Shown here piece by piece: positions 1-13,179 of a stretch of 64,000 nt of DNA. The notes beneath the pieces were generated by a model. It had not been told where the DNA came from. It saw only the letters and a list, made by a program, of their open reading frames with translations, and searched no databases. How positions within the stretch are numbered: position 1 is the stretch's first letter; each line of letters starts with the position of its first letter. Both the position numbers and the translations under genes were made by a program. The stretch lies in contig JBOZIK010000001.1 in NCBI GenBank assembly GCA_051453625.1, forward strand, positions 287,074,075 through 287,138,074, in the 5' to 3' direction. The DNA comes from Welwitschia mirabilis (taxonomy: Eukaryota > Gnetophyta > Gnetopsida > Welwitschiales).

Positions 1-2079
1 TTGGGAATAAAAACTATATTTGTGAAATACATTTGTATTAAATAGCATAATTTTTAAAAGTATTTCTTGATTATTTTCTATAGCATAAAATCCACAACTT
101 AATTAGCACCATTGTTACTTCTACTCACACCACTATACTATTTTTACATTTCTTTATTACTTTGTTTTAGAAATATGTATTTTGGTAGATTACATCATTT
201 TGTGTTAGCAATCCATCATAAGAGTCTTTTTGTGCATTATTAGATTATAAATACTACTAGATGACTTCTTATAAAAAGTAATGAATAATGAGAATACCAA
301 CAACTCCTAAACTACTATAATATTAATTTTAACTAAGACTATTTAGAATCTTTATTTGAAACTAGTAAAACCTTAATTAAAAAATATATTAACATTCTTC
401 TAGCTAAGTTAATCATCTTTAACATAGATAGAGATAATGTGTATCAAGAGTTATTTAAAAAATATTTAAAATTCTTATGAAAACTTGAGTATTTAACTAC
501 ATCCTCGTATGTGGTTTTATCATCTTGCATAAAGAAAAATGAGATAAAATCATCCATCATTAATTTTTTATCCAAATTCCATGTGATGGGTTTAATAGAT
601 TCTTACAAACACCTAAGAGAGCTTGAACTTTAGTTTTAACTATAGAGAAGAAAGATAAAGTAGNNNNNNNNNNNNNNNNNNNNNNNNNNNNNNNNNNNNN
701 NNNNNNNNNNNNNNNNNNNNNNNNNNNNNNNNNNNNNNNNNNNNNNNNNNNNNNNNNNNNNNNNNNNNNNNNNNNNNNNNNNNNNNNNNNNNNNNNNNNN
801 NNNNNNNNNNNNNNNNNNNNNNNNNNNNNNNNNNNNNNNNNNNNNNNNNNNNNNNNNNNNNNNNNNNNNNNNNNNNNNNNNNNNNNNNNNNNNNNNNNNN
901 NNNNNNNNNNNNNNNNNNNNNNNNNNNNNNNNNNNNNNNNNNNNNNNNNNNNNNNNNNNNNNNNNNNNNNNNNNNNNNNNNNNNNNNNNNNNNNNNNNNN
1001 NNNNNNNNNNNNNNNNNNNNNNNNNNNNNNNNNNNNNNNNNNNNNNNNNNNNNNNNNNNNNNNNNNNNNNNNNNNNNNNNNNNNNNNNNNNNNNNNNNNN
1101 NNNNNNNNNNNNNNNNNNNNNNNNNNNNTAAAGTAGCTAGGATGAACATATTTCCATTCTTTCCAAAAGGGAAAGTAAAATCTTATTTACATAGCCTAAA
1201 ACCTTATTCCATTAGATTATGGAAAGACAACCTTATTCTATTCTATTATTAAAAGACTTCACATGTGAAATTTAGAGAAACATCTCCTAGCTCCAAAACT
1301 AATAAATTTAAAAAAAATTAAGGATTTTTAAGGAAAAAAATTAAAGAACCATTGGATAAGTTCTTTTAGTACTTTAAAAACCTATAAAAGATATGTCTAC
1401 AACATAGTTTTAAGTCTTAGATATTACTAAGATTGTTTTTATGAAGGGTCAAGTACATAAAGTAGGTAATTGATAAAGATGATAAGTGATGAAACTTAAA
1501 ACCTTAGAAGACATAGTTGAAAGCTCCAAAAAATGGGATAGAATTATTAGAAACACTAAAGAAGCTAATCAAGACTTTAAAATCATAAGATAAGAAATTT
1601 TTTAATTACTCAAAAACTAGACCATGTCACTAAGAGACTTAATAACTTTAAGGTACTTGACACCCCTAACTTATTTGAATTAAGTCTTAATATATGTTAA
1701 ATTTGAAGAATACCTCTTATTGGATTGAGATGAAATAGTTATTACTATTTTATAAATGCCATCAAACAATACCTTTCTACTATAACATAAAGTTTTATCG
1801 CATAAAAATGTGACTATTTTCATAATTAATGACCTTCTTGTGGCTATTATTTTAACTCTATTAGTATTCATAACTAAACATAAAAGCCTAATTTTTCTAA
1901 CAAAAAATTATCAATAGTGATGAAATGTTATTTGTCATGAGGGAATTCACTTCCTGTGTATGACCTTTATGGTTTTCCAAAAGCATCCTAATGTGAGAGT
2001 TAAACATTTTAGATGGAACCAATAATAATCTTGTATATAATATCATTGTGAATTTAAGTATAGACTCTTAAGAGAAGGA
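1..2079. other. Unassigned AT-rich flank
   Basis: No gene recognised. Apart from the N run at 664-1128 the stretch is AT-rich with stops in all frames and no repeat partner I could find within the window. A minus-strand reading at about 478-640 stays open for some 50 codons but has no domain I recognise. It is probably old transposon-derived DNA left of element A. Confidence 0.4.
664..1128. other. Assembly gap, 465 N
   Basis: Run of N. The eight bases taaagtag occur on both sides, which may be a short unmerged contig overlap. Confidence 0.99.
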
Positions 2080-2733
2080 AAACTTTTTCTTGTGTAGTAA
2101 ACATAATATTTATACCCAAAATCTGAAATAGAATAAAAATATTTAAAATAAAATAGTGATTAGCATCATTGATATCTATTTAAAGACACCATATTATAAT
2201 ACATATTTATCTAATCTTTAATAAAATTAGAATAATATAATGATGTTTTATTAGAAAAGGGTAATTTACAAGACTAATCTACTTTAAGTAATATTTTCAT
2301 GTTTTTATTTAAAAAACTTTAACAATTTTCCTTGTCTTTTATCATAATCCTATCAATCAATGATAGGATAAAATAGGATATGTAATTTTTTAATAGGATT
2401 TAGATAGGTTTATCATAGAGTTATAGAAGAAAATAATTCTAGGTCAGTAATTTAGAGGGAAAAAAAGATTAAGACATTTGTTATGTAGTAATAATAGGCA
2501 GTAAAATTTTATTGATCATCCATGAAGAGGACCCACTATTTTTAGTTAAAGAATTATTATCACTTAGTGATGAAGAGGAAGAATTATGTCTAATTTATTA
2601 TGTAGAAAGAAGAAGTGATAATACTATTTTATCACTAAATAATAATAGAATACAAAGAGATAGAAAATTTAAATTACTACTAGGCAATAATAAAGGATGA
2701 AGAGACAAGTATTTTAAACTTAGTGCATGGATA

Positions 2734-2898
2734 TAATATAAGACAAAGTGATTGGTGTTTTAAATTTATCACATAATAGTGATAGAATATGACAAAATAG
2801 GAATTTAAAATTTATCACATGACAGTAATAGAAAACAAAGAAAAAGGAACATTAGATTAATGCTAGGTGATAATAGAAGATAAAGAAATAAGTATTAT
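2734..2898 (+). repeat. Short imperfect tandem repeats in LTR
   Basis: Units like 'tttatcacat-aatagtgatagaa' recur at about 2,764, 2,810 and 2,850 with point differences, continuing up to the N run. The related LTR at 32.6-32.8 kb has the same style of repeated 'gatgataga' units, so this U3 repetition is a family trait. Confidence 0.5.
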
Positions 2899-2998
2899 NN
2901 NNNNNNNNNNNNNNNNNNNNNNNNNNNNNNNNNNNNNNNNNNNNNNNNNNNNNNNNNNNNNNNNNNNNNNNNNNNNNNNNNNNNNNNNNNNNNNNNNN
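2899..2998. other. Assembly gap, 100 N
   Basis: Exactly 100 N, a placeholder length. About 26 bases ending in aagtattat are identical on both sides (up to 2,898 and from 2,999), so the flanks probably overlap and little or nothing is missing. Confidence 0.99.
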
Positions 2999-3153
2999 AT
3001 AGAAGATAAAGAAATAAGTATTATGAAGAAAAAAACAAGAAATTAAAAGAAAATTAGATGTTAAATTAATAATTACTTACAGTAATTTCCATCCAATCTT
3101 TTTTCATCACAATATCATTTATAACTTTTGTAAATCAGCCTTGCATATTCCAC

Positions 3154-3272
3154 TATAAATATAATTCCTCTTAAATCCATCCTTAAGGAGAAAGGAGGTT
3201 GGTTAGATTGTTGATTTCATTTTTAAAACTTACTATAATCCATTTTTGTAATTCTATTTCCTCCATAATAAA
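3154..3272 (+). promoter_or_regulatory. LTR TATA box and poly(A) signal
   Basis: TATAAATA at 3,154-3,161 and AATAAA at 3,267-3,272 are both conserved in the second LTR copy (32,944 and 33,044) at similar spacing (113 and 100 bases). This fits an LTR with U3-R-U5 order, with R between the two signals. Single TATA or AATAAA matches mean little in such AT-rich DNA; conservation of the pair is the argument. Confidence 0.45.
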
Positions 3273-3926
3273 TCTTAAGTTTCATTCTAGTTCATCTTCA
3301 ATTTGGTTCCCTAATATGTAATCCGTTAAAGGCTTCTTTGTTGAAATGTTATTAGAATATGTTTCAACTAGGTTCTTTAGTAAATAATTATTATGATTAT
3401 TTTGTTTTAATGATTACTATAGATTTAATTAGAATACAAAAGTAGTTGTTAAGTGTACAAGTTGATTTCACTTCATTTAAACTATGTTATGTACATTAGT
3501 ACATATAACTAGTTTAATGGCTCATGTGATTTCTGGTGTAGATTGTTATCTTTCTTTTCTTCTATGACATGTGATGCATTTAAAGTTTAAATAGTAGACT
3601 AACTTACAAGCAATTCTACTTTGTAATTGAATGCTTTATTATTAGGTTGATAAAATTTTAGATTTGTAGAATTAATATCATTTGTTTTTTCTTTTAGGTG
3701 CATGCGAACCTCGAAGTTAATTGTTTCATTTTGATTTTCTTTTTTACAATGACATTTCAATTTAATTAAGTTATTTTTATTTATTAGTTTTGAAAATAAA
3801 TTAGTTAGATAAAATTAACTCAATCCTAGTTTCTATTATCTTAAATTTAGATTCAAATGATTTCACATAATATAATATACAAGTCATGATAAGTTTAACT
3901 AGTTTGTCACTACTTATCATGTTTTT

Positions 3927-3944
3927 TAATATTATTGTTAGGAA
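3927..3944 (+). other. Decayed primer binding site (tRNA-Asp type), element A
   Basis: TAATATTATTGTTAGGAA lies directly after the LTR homology. Against the tRNA-Asp primer site common in Athila-like elements (TGGCGCCGTTGCCGGGGA) all 11 differences are C-to-T or G-to-A and none is a transversion. Position and substitution pattern support it; the low identity makes it less certain than the site at 43,986. Confidence 0.5.
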
Positions 3945-5345
3945 AATGCTAGTGACTTAAAATCTTAGGATAATTTTAGTAGATCCTTTTCTATTTTCAA
4001 GCTTTTAATTCTCAATTTTAACCCTTTTTTATAAGTTTATTGTATTTGTTTATTTTTAAGTGTTAAAGTCCTAAGTTATTTTTGATTGTTTCCTTTTCTT
4101 AAATACTTTTTTCTTTCTTTATATTTAATTTCTACTATTTTTTAGTACTTCCTTTTTGTTTTTAACTTTTACAAAGTTTTCATTCCTTTTTTTTATATGT
4201 CTTTTTATTTTTAGTTTATTTCTTATATTTGTGTAATTATCTTGATTTCTTTATTATACTTAGAAGTAGTTTATTTTTAATAAAAACAAAAAAAATTTAA
4301 AGACATCTAATCTTTTTCTTTTTTGTGAGAGATACACCACCAAGAAGATCAAAGAACTTAGAAGAAAGGATGCATGAAGATTATTGAAAGTAAACTTCAT
4401 TGAAAATCAACATCCAAGGATGTATACTAATCTTTTAGAGTTCATCCAAAGGGCTTGTTATTACTAGAAAAATAATTATAAGTTACCATGCCTAAAATAT
4501 TCACTAAAATTTAAGATAGTAAGAGAAAAAAAATTCTTAGAGAAATACAATGTTAGAATGATTCTTTTTATATTTTTCTTGTGAAGTCTATTGTATGTTA
4601 AAATAGTTATAAATAGTTAAAATTTAGGAAAAATCTAGTGCTCAACCAATGTAAATCAAAGATCTAACTTCTTAATGCTTTATCTGTACATGTTCTCAAC
4701 TTGAAACTAGAAGATAAGTAATATCTTATGATACCCTCTTTTCTCTTACCCTAATTAAGCACCATTTTTTCCCTTTTAATATTTAACCTAACAGACACAA
4801 CAGAATCCAGAACCAAATTTTACTTACTCCTTTATTAGAATTTCTATATTCTAAGAAAGACAAATCATATTAATATTATATATTTACTCATAATTAGTTT
4901 CTAAATTATTTTGATTCATAAACAAGAGTGATGTCATAAGTTTATGTCCTCCATTTCATTCTAATTTTTCATCGCGTAAAAGATTTCTTTTGTATAGTTG
5001 AGGAGATGTAAACTTATTATCAACATGCATAGATCAGTTTTAAGGATAACATCTAACCAATATAATAGGAGGTTTTAACTCCAATTAAGGGAATTTAACT
5101 CGATATCTAACCACCCTTTAGATGTGAGTTGACTCTATTTTAGGTTCTAAACTATACAAACATGATTAGGCTCAACTTCATAGGATTTCAATTCACATTG
5201 ATATACCCCTAATGTAGGTGACAAGTGGTACGTGAGGTGGATGCATACTTACAAATGATCATCATTTCCTTGAAGCATCTCAAGATGGTGCAACATTATC
5301 AATCGATGCCAAGGGCTTGAGATATTAAGTTAGGATAAGCTCATA

Positions 5346-5445
5346 NNNNNNNNNNNNNNNNNNNNNNNNNNNNNNNNNNNNNNNNNNNNNNNNNNNNNNN
5401 NNNNNNNNNNNNNNNNNNNNNNNNNNNNNNNNNNNNNNNNNNNNN
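5346..5445. other. Assembly gap, 100 N
   Basis: Placeholder gap; taagctcata occurs immediately on both sides. Confidence 0.99.
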
Positions 5446-7592
5446 TAAGCTCATATATGGGTAGGATAGGAGAGTGGTGATTAAATCCACTCCCATAAGG
5501 GTATCATTAAAAAAATGCAATGCAAATCACCTTAGTAATGAAATCTAAGTGTGGGGATGAATATTATTAGAATTATCTTGATTTAGTCTTGTTCTAATTA
5601 ATATGGATATTTAATAAATTATTTGCCTAGTTATAATAATTCTAATCACTATTTAGTTCATTTTATAAAAATAACTATAAAAAGAAAGCAAGCATACAAG
5701 AACATTTCTATTTTCAAGGTTATAATAATAAAAACCTAGATAAAGAAAATATTCTTTTTCCTTTTATCTAAATAAAGCAAATATTATTTTGTTTTTCTTT
5801 CAATAATAATAAAAATTTTAAAAATGTATCAAATAACATCTTCATAATGTAATTTAAAAAAAACTAAAACATACCTAGAGCTATGTCAATCTTAGAATCA
5901 TTCTTCCATGATCATATGACAATCTCCATAAATTGGTGTAATGAAGATAAACAAAAAAAAGTATAGCTCAAGTATATTTGTTAAGATATGAGAATTTATC
6001 CAAGATTTCATATGGCTATATTATAAGTTAATAAAAATAAGTAATAAGCTAGAGACTACTTATGTTACTTAAACTACTAATGGGAAAGACTCTTACAAGC
6101 ATGCACATTCAAAGTAAATTAAAATAAAAAAAGGTGAAAGAGGTATTTTTATAAATAAATACTATTTATAGGTAATTTAATTTAAATTTACTAATAGAAA
6201 CAAATTTTATATACTCAATTTTCCTATGAAATTTTATGTAATAATTTTTCTATAATTTTAATCATTAATTATAACATTTTTGAGCTCTAAGGATACATCA
6301 TAGTTAAAAATTAATAATTAATTAACTATAAGAAAAAATAAATTATAGTATTTTTCAGAAAGTAGACACATAATAGGTTTCTCATGATCTAACTTAAAAT
6401 ATTTTGGAATTCCAAAAATATTATTTATAATGTTATCATTTAAGGCTAAAAACTATTAAATTTTCTAAAATTAAAGTCCTACTGCACTATAATAAAATGA
6501 CCATAACTTTCAAAATAATTTAAGATTTTAAATGATTTAAGATGTTTTGGAAATATTAATCAATTTCTTACAACTTAGGATTCTTAGGTTTGTAGATATA
6601 TTAATAGATAAGTACAGAAATGTAAATTACTTGCTTACTATTTTCTAACATATTTTAACAAAAATATTTTAAAAAAATAATTACCCAATAGAAAAATTAC
6701 TGTTTTTAATTTTCACATGTGTAACATAATTCTAGAGTTACAAATTTTTTTTTTTACTAATTTATACTTACTACTTAATAAGATATCATATTTTTATCCT
6801 ATGCCTCTATTTTGGAAATTTAATTTTTTCCATAACAAAAATTTGATAAAGTTTTTACAACTAACTAAACAATAACTTAGATAATTAAAATAAGGGATAT
6901 ACTAAATAATTAGTTACAGAAAGAAAAATCAATTATAGAAAGAAAAATCATTATATAAATAAAAATCAAATCAATTCAAAAAAAGCCATTTACTATGAGC
7001 CTTAGGATTTCCATGAAAGAGTACTAGCCTAAAAAGATTTTTGAGGATCAGGCTTTTCCCTTAATAAGATGATCCTAATGTATAATATATACAAAGTATA
7101 ATAATAAAATAAACATGGGTACCTAAAATTATTTCTTTCTTTTTTTTAATAGTGAACCCCTTAGTCACTTAGCCATAATCATCCATTAACGTTCCTGTAT
7201 TGCTAAGCACAAGAGACCCCTTATATTTTTTTTAGTATAATGTATTGGTGAGAGTTAATGGAAGAGAATAATATTTTATAACATAATTGCATAAAAGCCA
7301 TAAATAATTCCATCATGAAATATGACATCATTTCAATATAAAAAAGAGATCATATAAACAATGAAAGTAAAGAGCTTACTTAAAAATATTAATAAGACCT
7401 TGTTAGTTGAAGATGAGGAGGATTCAAGCTCAAAAGTCTTTTAGCTTCAAGCTTCCAAGATTTAAGATCCATAAGCAAGAGAATAAGATAAAAAAAGGGG
7501 CGGGGAGAGTAAATAAGAAATGCACTTATATGAACCAAAAGAAAAGTATCTCTTTTTACAAGAGAGGAAAGAATCTCTATAACTCAAGTTCA

Positions 7593-8555
7593 NNNNNNNN
7601 NNNNNNNNNNNNNNNNNNNNNNNNNNNNNNNNNNNNNNNNNNNNNNNNNNNNNNNNNNNNNNNNNNNNNNNNNNNNNNNNNNNNNNNNNNNNNNNNNNNN
7701 NNNNNNNNNNNNNNNNNNNNNNNNNNNNNNNNNNNNNNNNNNNNNNNNNNNNNNNNNNNNNNNNNNNNNNNNNNNNNNNNNNNNNNNNNNNNNNNNNNNN
7801 NNNNNNNNNNNNNNNNNNNNNNNNNNNNNNNNNNNNNNNNNNNNNNNNNNNNNNNNNNNNNNNNNNNNNNNNNNNNNNNNNNNNNNNNNNNNNNNNNNNN
7901 NNNNNNNNNNNNNNNNNNNNNNNNNNNNNNNNNNNNNNNNNNNNNNNNNNNNNNNNNNNNNNNNNNNNNNNNNNNNNNNNNNNNNNNNNNNNNNNNNNNN
8001 NNNNNNNNNNNNNNNNNNNNNNNNNNNNNNNNNNNNNNNNNNNNNNNNNNNNNNNNNNNNNNNNNNNNNNNNNNNNNNNNNNNNNNNNNNNNNNNNNNNN
8101 NNNNNNNNNNNNNNNNNNNNNNNNNNNNNNNNNNNNNNNNNNNNNNNNNNNNNNNNNNNNNNNNNNNNNNNNNNNNNNNNNNNNNNNNNNNNNNNNNNNN
8201 NNNNNNNNNNNNNNNNNNNNNNNNNNNNNNNNNNNNNNNNNNNNNNNNNNNNNNNNNNNNNNNNNNNNNNNNNNNNNNNNNNNNNNNNNNNNNNNNNNNN
8301 NNNNNNNNNNNNNNNNNNNNNNNNNNNNNNNNNNNNNNNNNNNNNNNNNNNNNNNNNNNNNNNNNNNNNNNNNNNNNNNNNNNNNNNNNNNNNNNNNNNN
8401 NNNNNNNNNNNNNNNNNNNNNNNNNNNNNNNNNNNNNNNNNNNNNNNNNNNNNNNNNNNNNNNNNNNNNNNNNNNNNNNNNNNNNNNNNNNNNNNNNNNN
8501 NNNNNNNNNNNNNNNNNNNNNNNNNNNNNNNNNNNNNNNNNNNNNNNNNNNNNNN
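7593..8555. other. Assembly gap, 963 N
   Basis: Sized gap with no obvious shared sequence at its edges. Long open frames on both strands here consist almost wholly of N and are not genes. Confidence 0.99.
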
Positions 8556-9120
8556 CCGATCACATTTACCAAAAATTTAAATAAGTAAATAAGATGCAAA
8601 ATATGTTATTATGTCCTCTTGAAACTTTCAATTTATTAGTCCTAATGTGTGATTTTAATTTCTCACATAATGGGATTATTTAATTTTAAATGTTTGAATA
8701 GATTTTCTCATTAAAAAAACCTTTTAACATAATTTTTATCATTTTCATGTAAATCATAAAGATTACAAACTAAGGTTAATTTTAAAATGACATCTTATTT
8801 GATAAGGAACTTATACAAGGATAATTGATCATTTGACTAAAAGCTTAATATACTTAATATTCAAGTAAATAAGGTTTACAAAATATGGTATATGATATTT
8901 CATCATCAAAAGATAAAGTTATCAAATTTACAGAATCTTGACATAATAATATTAACTAATCAGATAACCTTATAATAGCTTTAATTTAATTTAAAGTTAA
9001 GGAAGAACAATCAAACCTTATAACACCATAATATCAAGAAGAGTTAATTATTGAATATGACTCAAGTAAGAGCTTTGAATAGTAATATAAAGAGAATACA
9101 ATTATAGTTTTCAAATCTTC

Positions 9121-11460
9121 TCTTTTTAAAAATGAGTTACAACCTCTTTCACATCTAGATAATGAGCCACTTTATACACCTACTTTAGTTAGACAAATCC
9201 AAGACATAGGAAAATACCTTTAACTGGTTGAGAAGTGGAAGAAATATATATCACCTCAAGCGTATATGAATGAAAAAACCAAAAGCCACTCTTTTAATTA
9301 TAAAAAAAGAAATATAAGATTTTAAACCTTGCACTATAACTATGGCTATTGCAAGAACTATTTCATATTCACCTTAGGAACCCCGTGCATTACAAAAAAA
9401 TAAATTCAAATGAGGAGAACTTACTTATTTAGTAAGGCCATCATTATCAAATTCAACTGTAACAAAAATAAGAACGCCTACATCACTTTAGAAATAATCA
9501 TCATATAAGTAAAAGCATGGATTAGGATATAAAATAGCTAATGCAAATATTGTACTTAACTTTACAATTAGTTAACGTTCTAGTTTATCTTTTCTAGCTC
9601 AAAATGTAGGTAGGACTACCACTATCCTCAAGTTTAAATATTAATCCTAATCTAGCTTTATCATCAGTGTTTCTAACTCCACACCTCCATTAAGTAGATC
9701 CAACTATCAAGTATATAAAAATTAAATTTTCCAATAACATCTATGCTAGAATCAACCTTAAACTCCACTAAATACCTTAATAAAATCTTTTATAACATCC
9801 TTTAATAATGTTCCAATGAAATTTAGTAGTACAACTGGAATAACTACCTTTATCATTTTATTTACAATAAATCCATATCAGCTAGTTCATTTATAATAAG
9901 ATTAATTTGAAAGCTATGAAGCTTTATAGATTTTAAATGAATCTCAAGCCAAAAAAAAAAAAAAATTTCAATTTTTAGCATGGATAAATTCAAGACAAAT
10001 CATTAGGATTTTCATCTAAATTAGATGGAGAAGTTAGAAATGTACAATTATTACCATCCTTTTATGGTGTAGATAATAATGATTCTATGATGCATCTTGT
10101 AGTGTTTGAAAAAAATGCTAGGAATCATAGCATTCATAGCTATAAATAAGATAAAAATGATTACATATAAAACTACACTAAAAGATAAGGGAAACTTCTA
10201 GTTGCAAACCCTACAAAGTTAAATTTGATCTTAGGAGAAATTTAAAAATGATTTATAAAAAAATTCTTTTTTGATGAGATACTATATACCTTATGTAAAA
10301 AAACTATTGAATTTTTAACAAAAGGAGAAATAAGGCTATGAGAAGGCATAAAAGTATATTTATATACTTTTCAATAGAATCCTCATTATGAATTTCCATT
10401 CCATCAATGACTATATATCTTTATTAAGAAATTAGATAAATATGTGAGGCAAAATGTTAACTTCTTAATAGGAGGGAACACATTGAATAAAACACCTAAA
10501 AAAGCATTTAAAATTTTAAAATAATTAGTTGAATTAAAAAATGGATAATAAGAACAACTAAACAAGTATCGTTTTCTTAAGTACAAGTATCATTAGTTAA
10601 GAAGAAAAAGGAAATGATGTAAGAATTGATGAGTGTTAAGTTTATCTAATACTTTTAGATATTCATCATAGCACATGTACCAAATTTTATAACACCAAAA
10701 TAGTCTTAATGCCAACATGGTCTATTCCTCAATAATAAACATAGATTATTATACCTCAAGTTTACTAAGAAAAAGTAACTTTACAACCAACAACTATTGA
10801 GAAACATGCATTTCTTATTTTATGTATGTAAACCAGACATTAAGCTTAAGGTTATGGATCATGAAAAGATGTACTTGACATAGTTAAAAAAATTATTATA
10901 GTATTCTAAGGTAACACTCCCATCACTTTTATAACTCTAGTTCCATCTCCTTAAGCTAACCTAATAACCCAAGATCATAATAGAAATGTATCAAATTACT
11001 AGTAAACACCATCATGCTAATAAAGGTCCTATAGACCTCTAATCTAATAAAACCTTATCTAGGTAACAATGGTAATATCAAGTTTATAAAATTCTATTAA
11101 TAACAAATGATAACCAAAAATGTAAAACAATAGACAGATTTAATGAATAAAAAAGTAAAGACATAAATGTTAATAGATTTTGTTTAGAAGTAAAATTTAG
11201 CTGTGCCTTTTTAAGAACAGATGAATCCATCTAATAAATCTTTAGAACATGCACATTTAATGATGATAAGAAGTGAAAAATATTAAAAACAACATAAGAT
11301 GCTTAATGATCTTTAAAAAAACATTTTAAAAAAAATAAAAGCATCTAAGGAGAATTACTTAAATGACATAACTCAATGAGATGATAAATAAAAGTTACTA
11401 AAACAAAATTCAAAAACTCTTATTACTTTCAAACCCTGAGTTTATCAATCACATCAATAA
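9121..11460 (+). pseudogene. Probable gag region of element A, badly decayed
   Basis: This lies where gag should be, upstream of the gag-protease linker of element A. Short plus-strand readings are suggestive only, for example LVRQIQDIGKYL near 9,180 and ARTISYSP followed by PRAL near 9,350, similar in style to the start of plant gypsy gag. Stops and frame changes are dense, no CCHC knuckle was found, and the boundaries are positional. A gag assignment is inferred mainly from order. Confidence 0.3.
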
Positions 11461-11464
11461 TTAT

Positions 11465-12085
11465 ACCAAAATTTCCTAAGAGATTAAAGCAAGTTCTTAC
11501 TAGTAATGAAAAACTAAATAAGATGTTTGAAAAGGTAGAACTTTAAATTTCTCTAATTCAAGTCCTTAAGAACATACACTTATACTCTAAATATATTAAG
11601 GACTTATGTTCAGAGAAGATTAAAAAAATTCATTCTTCAACAAGTACACCTAACCAAATAAATTAACAAATGATGAAAACTAACATAACACTTAAACATA
11701 AGAATCTAGAATAACCTACCATTCTAGTAATCATAAATAAGAAAATTGTGTCTTGTTCATTTCTTGATTTAACTACTAGTGCTAACATAATACTTTTATA
11801 TCTTTATAAATCCTTCAGATTACTAGGATTTTTTGACATTGACATAACTATATCATTAAAAGATAGTTTTATAACAAATCGTTTAGAAATCATTGAAAAT
11901 GTGCTAGTATAAGTTAATTAAGAACTTAGGTTTTATGGTTTTGGAAATCATTAAAAATTCCTTTTTAATCATTTTAGAAATACCTTGGTTAGCCATTGTG
12001 GATTTAATAATACACTATTAAACTAATTTAACTCAACTTACATTTACTAGTATTTAAGTAGATATGAACATTTTTAATCTAAGAA
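11465..12085 (+). pseudogene. Gag-protease linker and aspartic protease, element A
   Basis: The plus-strand reading starts with FPKRLKQV (about 11,472) and continues with LIQVLKNIHLYSKYIKDL, the pattern of the Athila gag-pro linker (PFPQRL ... aLkqmP.YakFlKdL). The protease follows near 11,765: FLDLTTSANI stands where the family has a D-L-G-A-S active-site motif, so the Asp is kept but Gly-Ala is lost. A decayed ILGRPFLA-like segment near 11,960 and VDMNIFNL near 12,062 match the C-terminal end of Athila protease. Stops and a frame change make it non-functional. This is the best evidence that element A is Athila-like rather than another gypsy lineage. Confidence 0.7.
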
Positions 12086-12589
12086 ATCATAAAAAGTAAC
12101 CCCAAGATAAAGAAGAATTGAAATTTATGGATACTTTAGCTAGAAATATTTTCATAAGAGATCTTTTTTAATTAATTCTAAAAAATAAAAAAATACTTAT
12201 TAATTATTCATAAGTAATAAGATGAAAGTATAATCATAATAGATATATTACTCTTTAAATCTATAAGATAATAAAGACATTTCTATAAAAACTGAGGATC
12301 AAGAGGTATAACTCAGATAGTTACCATCAAATGTAAAATACATCTTCCTTGATGATGAGAAAATAAATCCTCTAGTTATTATAAATGATTAAAAACTTAA
12401 AGAAGACAATAAGCTAATTTAAATACTAATAGAGAATATGGGAAATTTTTCCTAATCCCACAAAAATTTATAAAAATAGATTTTTATCAACTTTAGTAAT
12501 ACATAAAATGTACTTAGAAGAGAATATGCAACTTATTAGGTAACCTTTTCAATATTTTAGTTCTACATTATGAAAGATAATAAAGGATA

Positions 12590-13130
12590 AAGTGCATATA
12601 TTGTAAAAAATAAAAATCACATATCTAATATTTAATAGTGAAAGAGAAAGTTCGATCATAATAATTCCTAAGAAAAATGATAAATGATGGATCTATGTTA
12701 ATTTAGAAAAGTTAATAAACACATAAAAAAAGATCACTTTACCATATCATGCCTTAAACAGACCCTAGAAAAGATTTTGGATTATGAAAATTAATGTTTT
12801 TTGGATGGATCTAGTAGTTATGATCAAGTTTTCATAGCACCTAAAGATTCAACCAGAGCCATGTTTACCAACTCTTTGAAATATCAACGAATGTCATTTA
12901 GCTTATGTAATGCACTTATTACATGATGATGAGCTATGAAGTTGATTTTTAAAATATACTTAAAGAATTTACAAAAATACTTATGGATGATTTTTTTTTT
13001 AATAGTAATTCTTTTGACAAAATTTTTCAAAAGATATTATTACATTTTCTAGAAAAAGACTTAAGACTAGATTAGGGGAAAAGTCATTTCATGGTTAAAA
13101 GTGAAGTTATCCTAGGATATGTATTATCAT
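12590..13130 (+). pseudogene. Reverse transcriptase, element A
   Basis: Ty3/gypsy RT read in pieces. IIIIPKKN near 12,657 matches the VVPKK motif. FLDG-SSSYDQV near 12,798 matches FLDGYSGYNQI with the catalytic Asp kept. MSFSLCNA near 12,892 matches MPFGLCNAPATF. LMDDF near 12,979 matches the YxDD box with both Asp kept. KSHFMV followed by VILGYVLS (about 13,080-13,130) matches the CHFMV..GIVLGH segment. Several stops and frame changes show that it is dead. Typical RT length of about 180 aa is covered. Confidence 0.8.
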
Positions 13131-13179
13131 AAATAATAGTAACTATGGATACTAAAAAAATATAAGTTATTAAATTGCT

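Larger units (their letters stand above)
2080..3925 (+). repeat. Probable 5' LTR of element A
   Basis: It aligns by eye, with many substitutions and small indels, to 32,030-33,715. Shared stretches include the segment with tttcatgtttttatt near 2,297/32,187, the TATA-like region near 3,154/32,944, the cctcc/cctct-ataataaatctta region near 3,260/33,040 and the ctatgacatgt region near 3,562/33,353. Similarity stops just before the primer binding site at 3,927, as expected for an LTR 3' end. The left edge is uncertain. An open frame at 2,512-2,700 (acidic, 62 aa) is not conserved in the other copy and is not taken as a gene. Confidence 0.6.
3945..9120. other. Leader region of element A, no gene recognised
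   Basis: About 5 kb between the primer binding site and the first gag-like signal, with gaps at 5,346-5,445 and 7,593-8,555. It is AT-rich with stops in every frame. The stretch 5,040-5,540 is somewhat richer in G+C but gives no recognisable protein. It is longer than a normal Athila leader, so other insertions may be hidden here. Confidence 0.35.

Noticed and set aside
2512-2700. Acidic 62-codon protein in the left LTR
   Set aside because: The homologous place in the other LTR copy (about 32.46-32.62 kb) does not keep the frame.
7407-8599. Long open frames on both strands (393 and 340 codons)
   Set aside because: They consist mostly of N; the real residues at the ends show no domain. The same applies to the frames at 640-1,149, 17,141-18,067, 44,010-44,294, 48,765-49,400, 55,108-55,299, 58,907-59,104 and 59,283-60,329.
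9019-9042. Sequence taacaccataatatcaagaaga as a primer binding site
   Set aside because: The first half fits the decayed tRNA-Asp pattern, but the second half needs several transversions, and no LTR end lies next to it.
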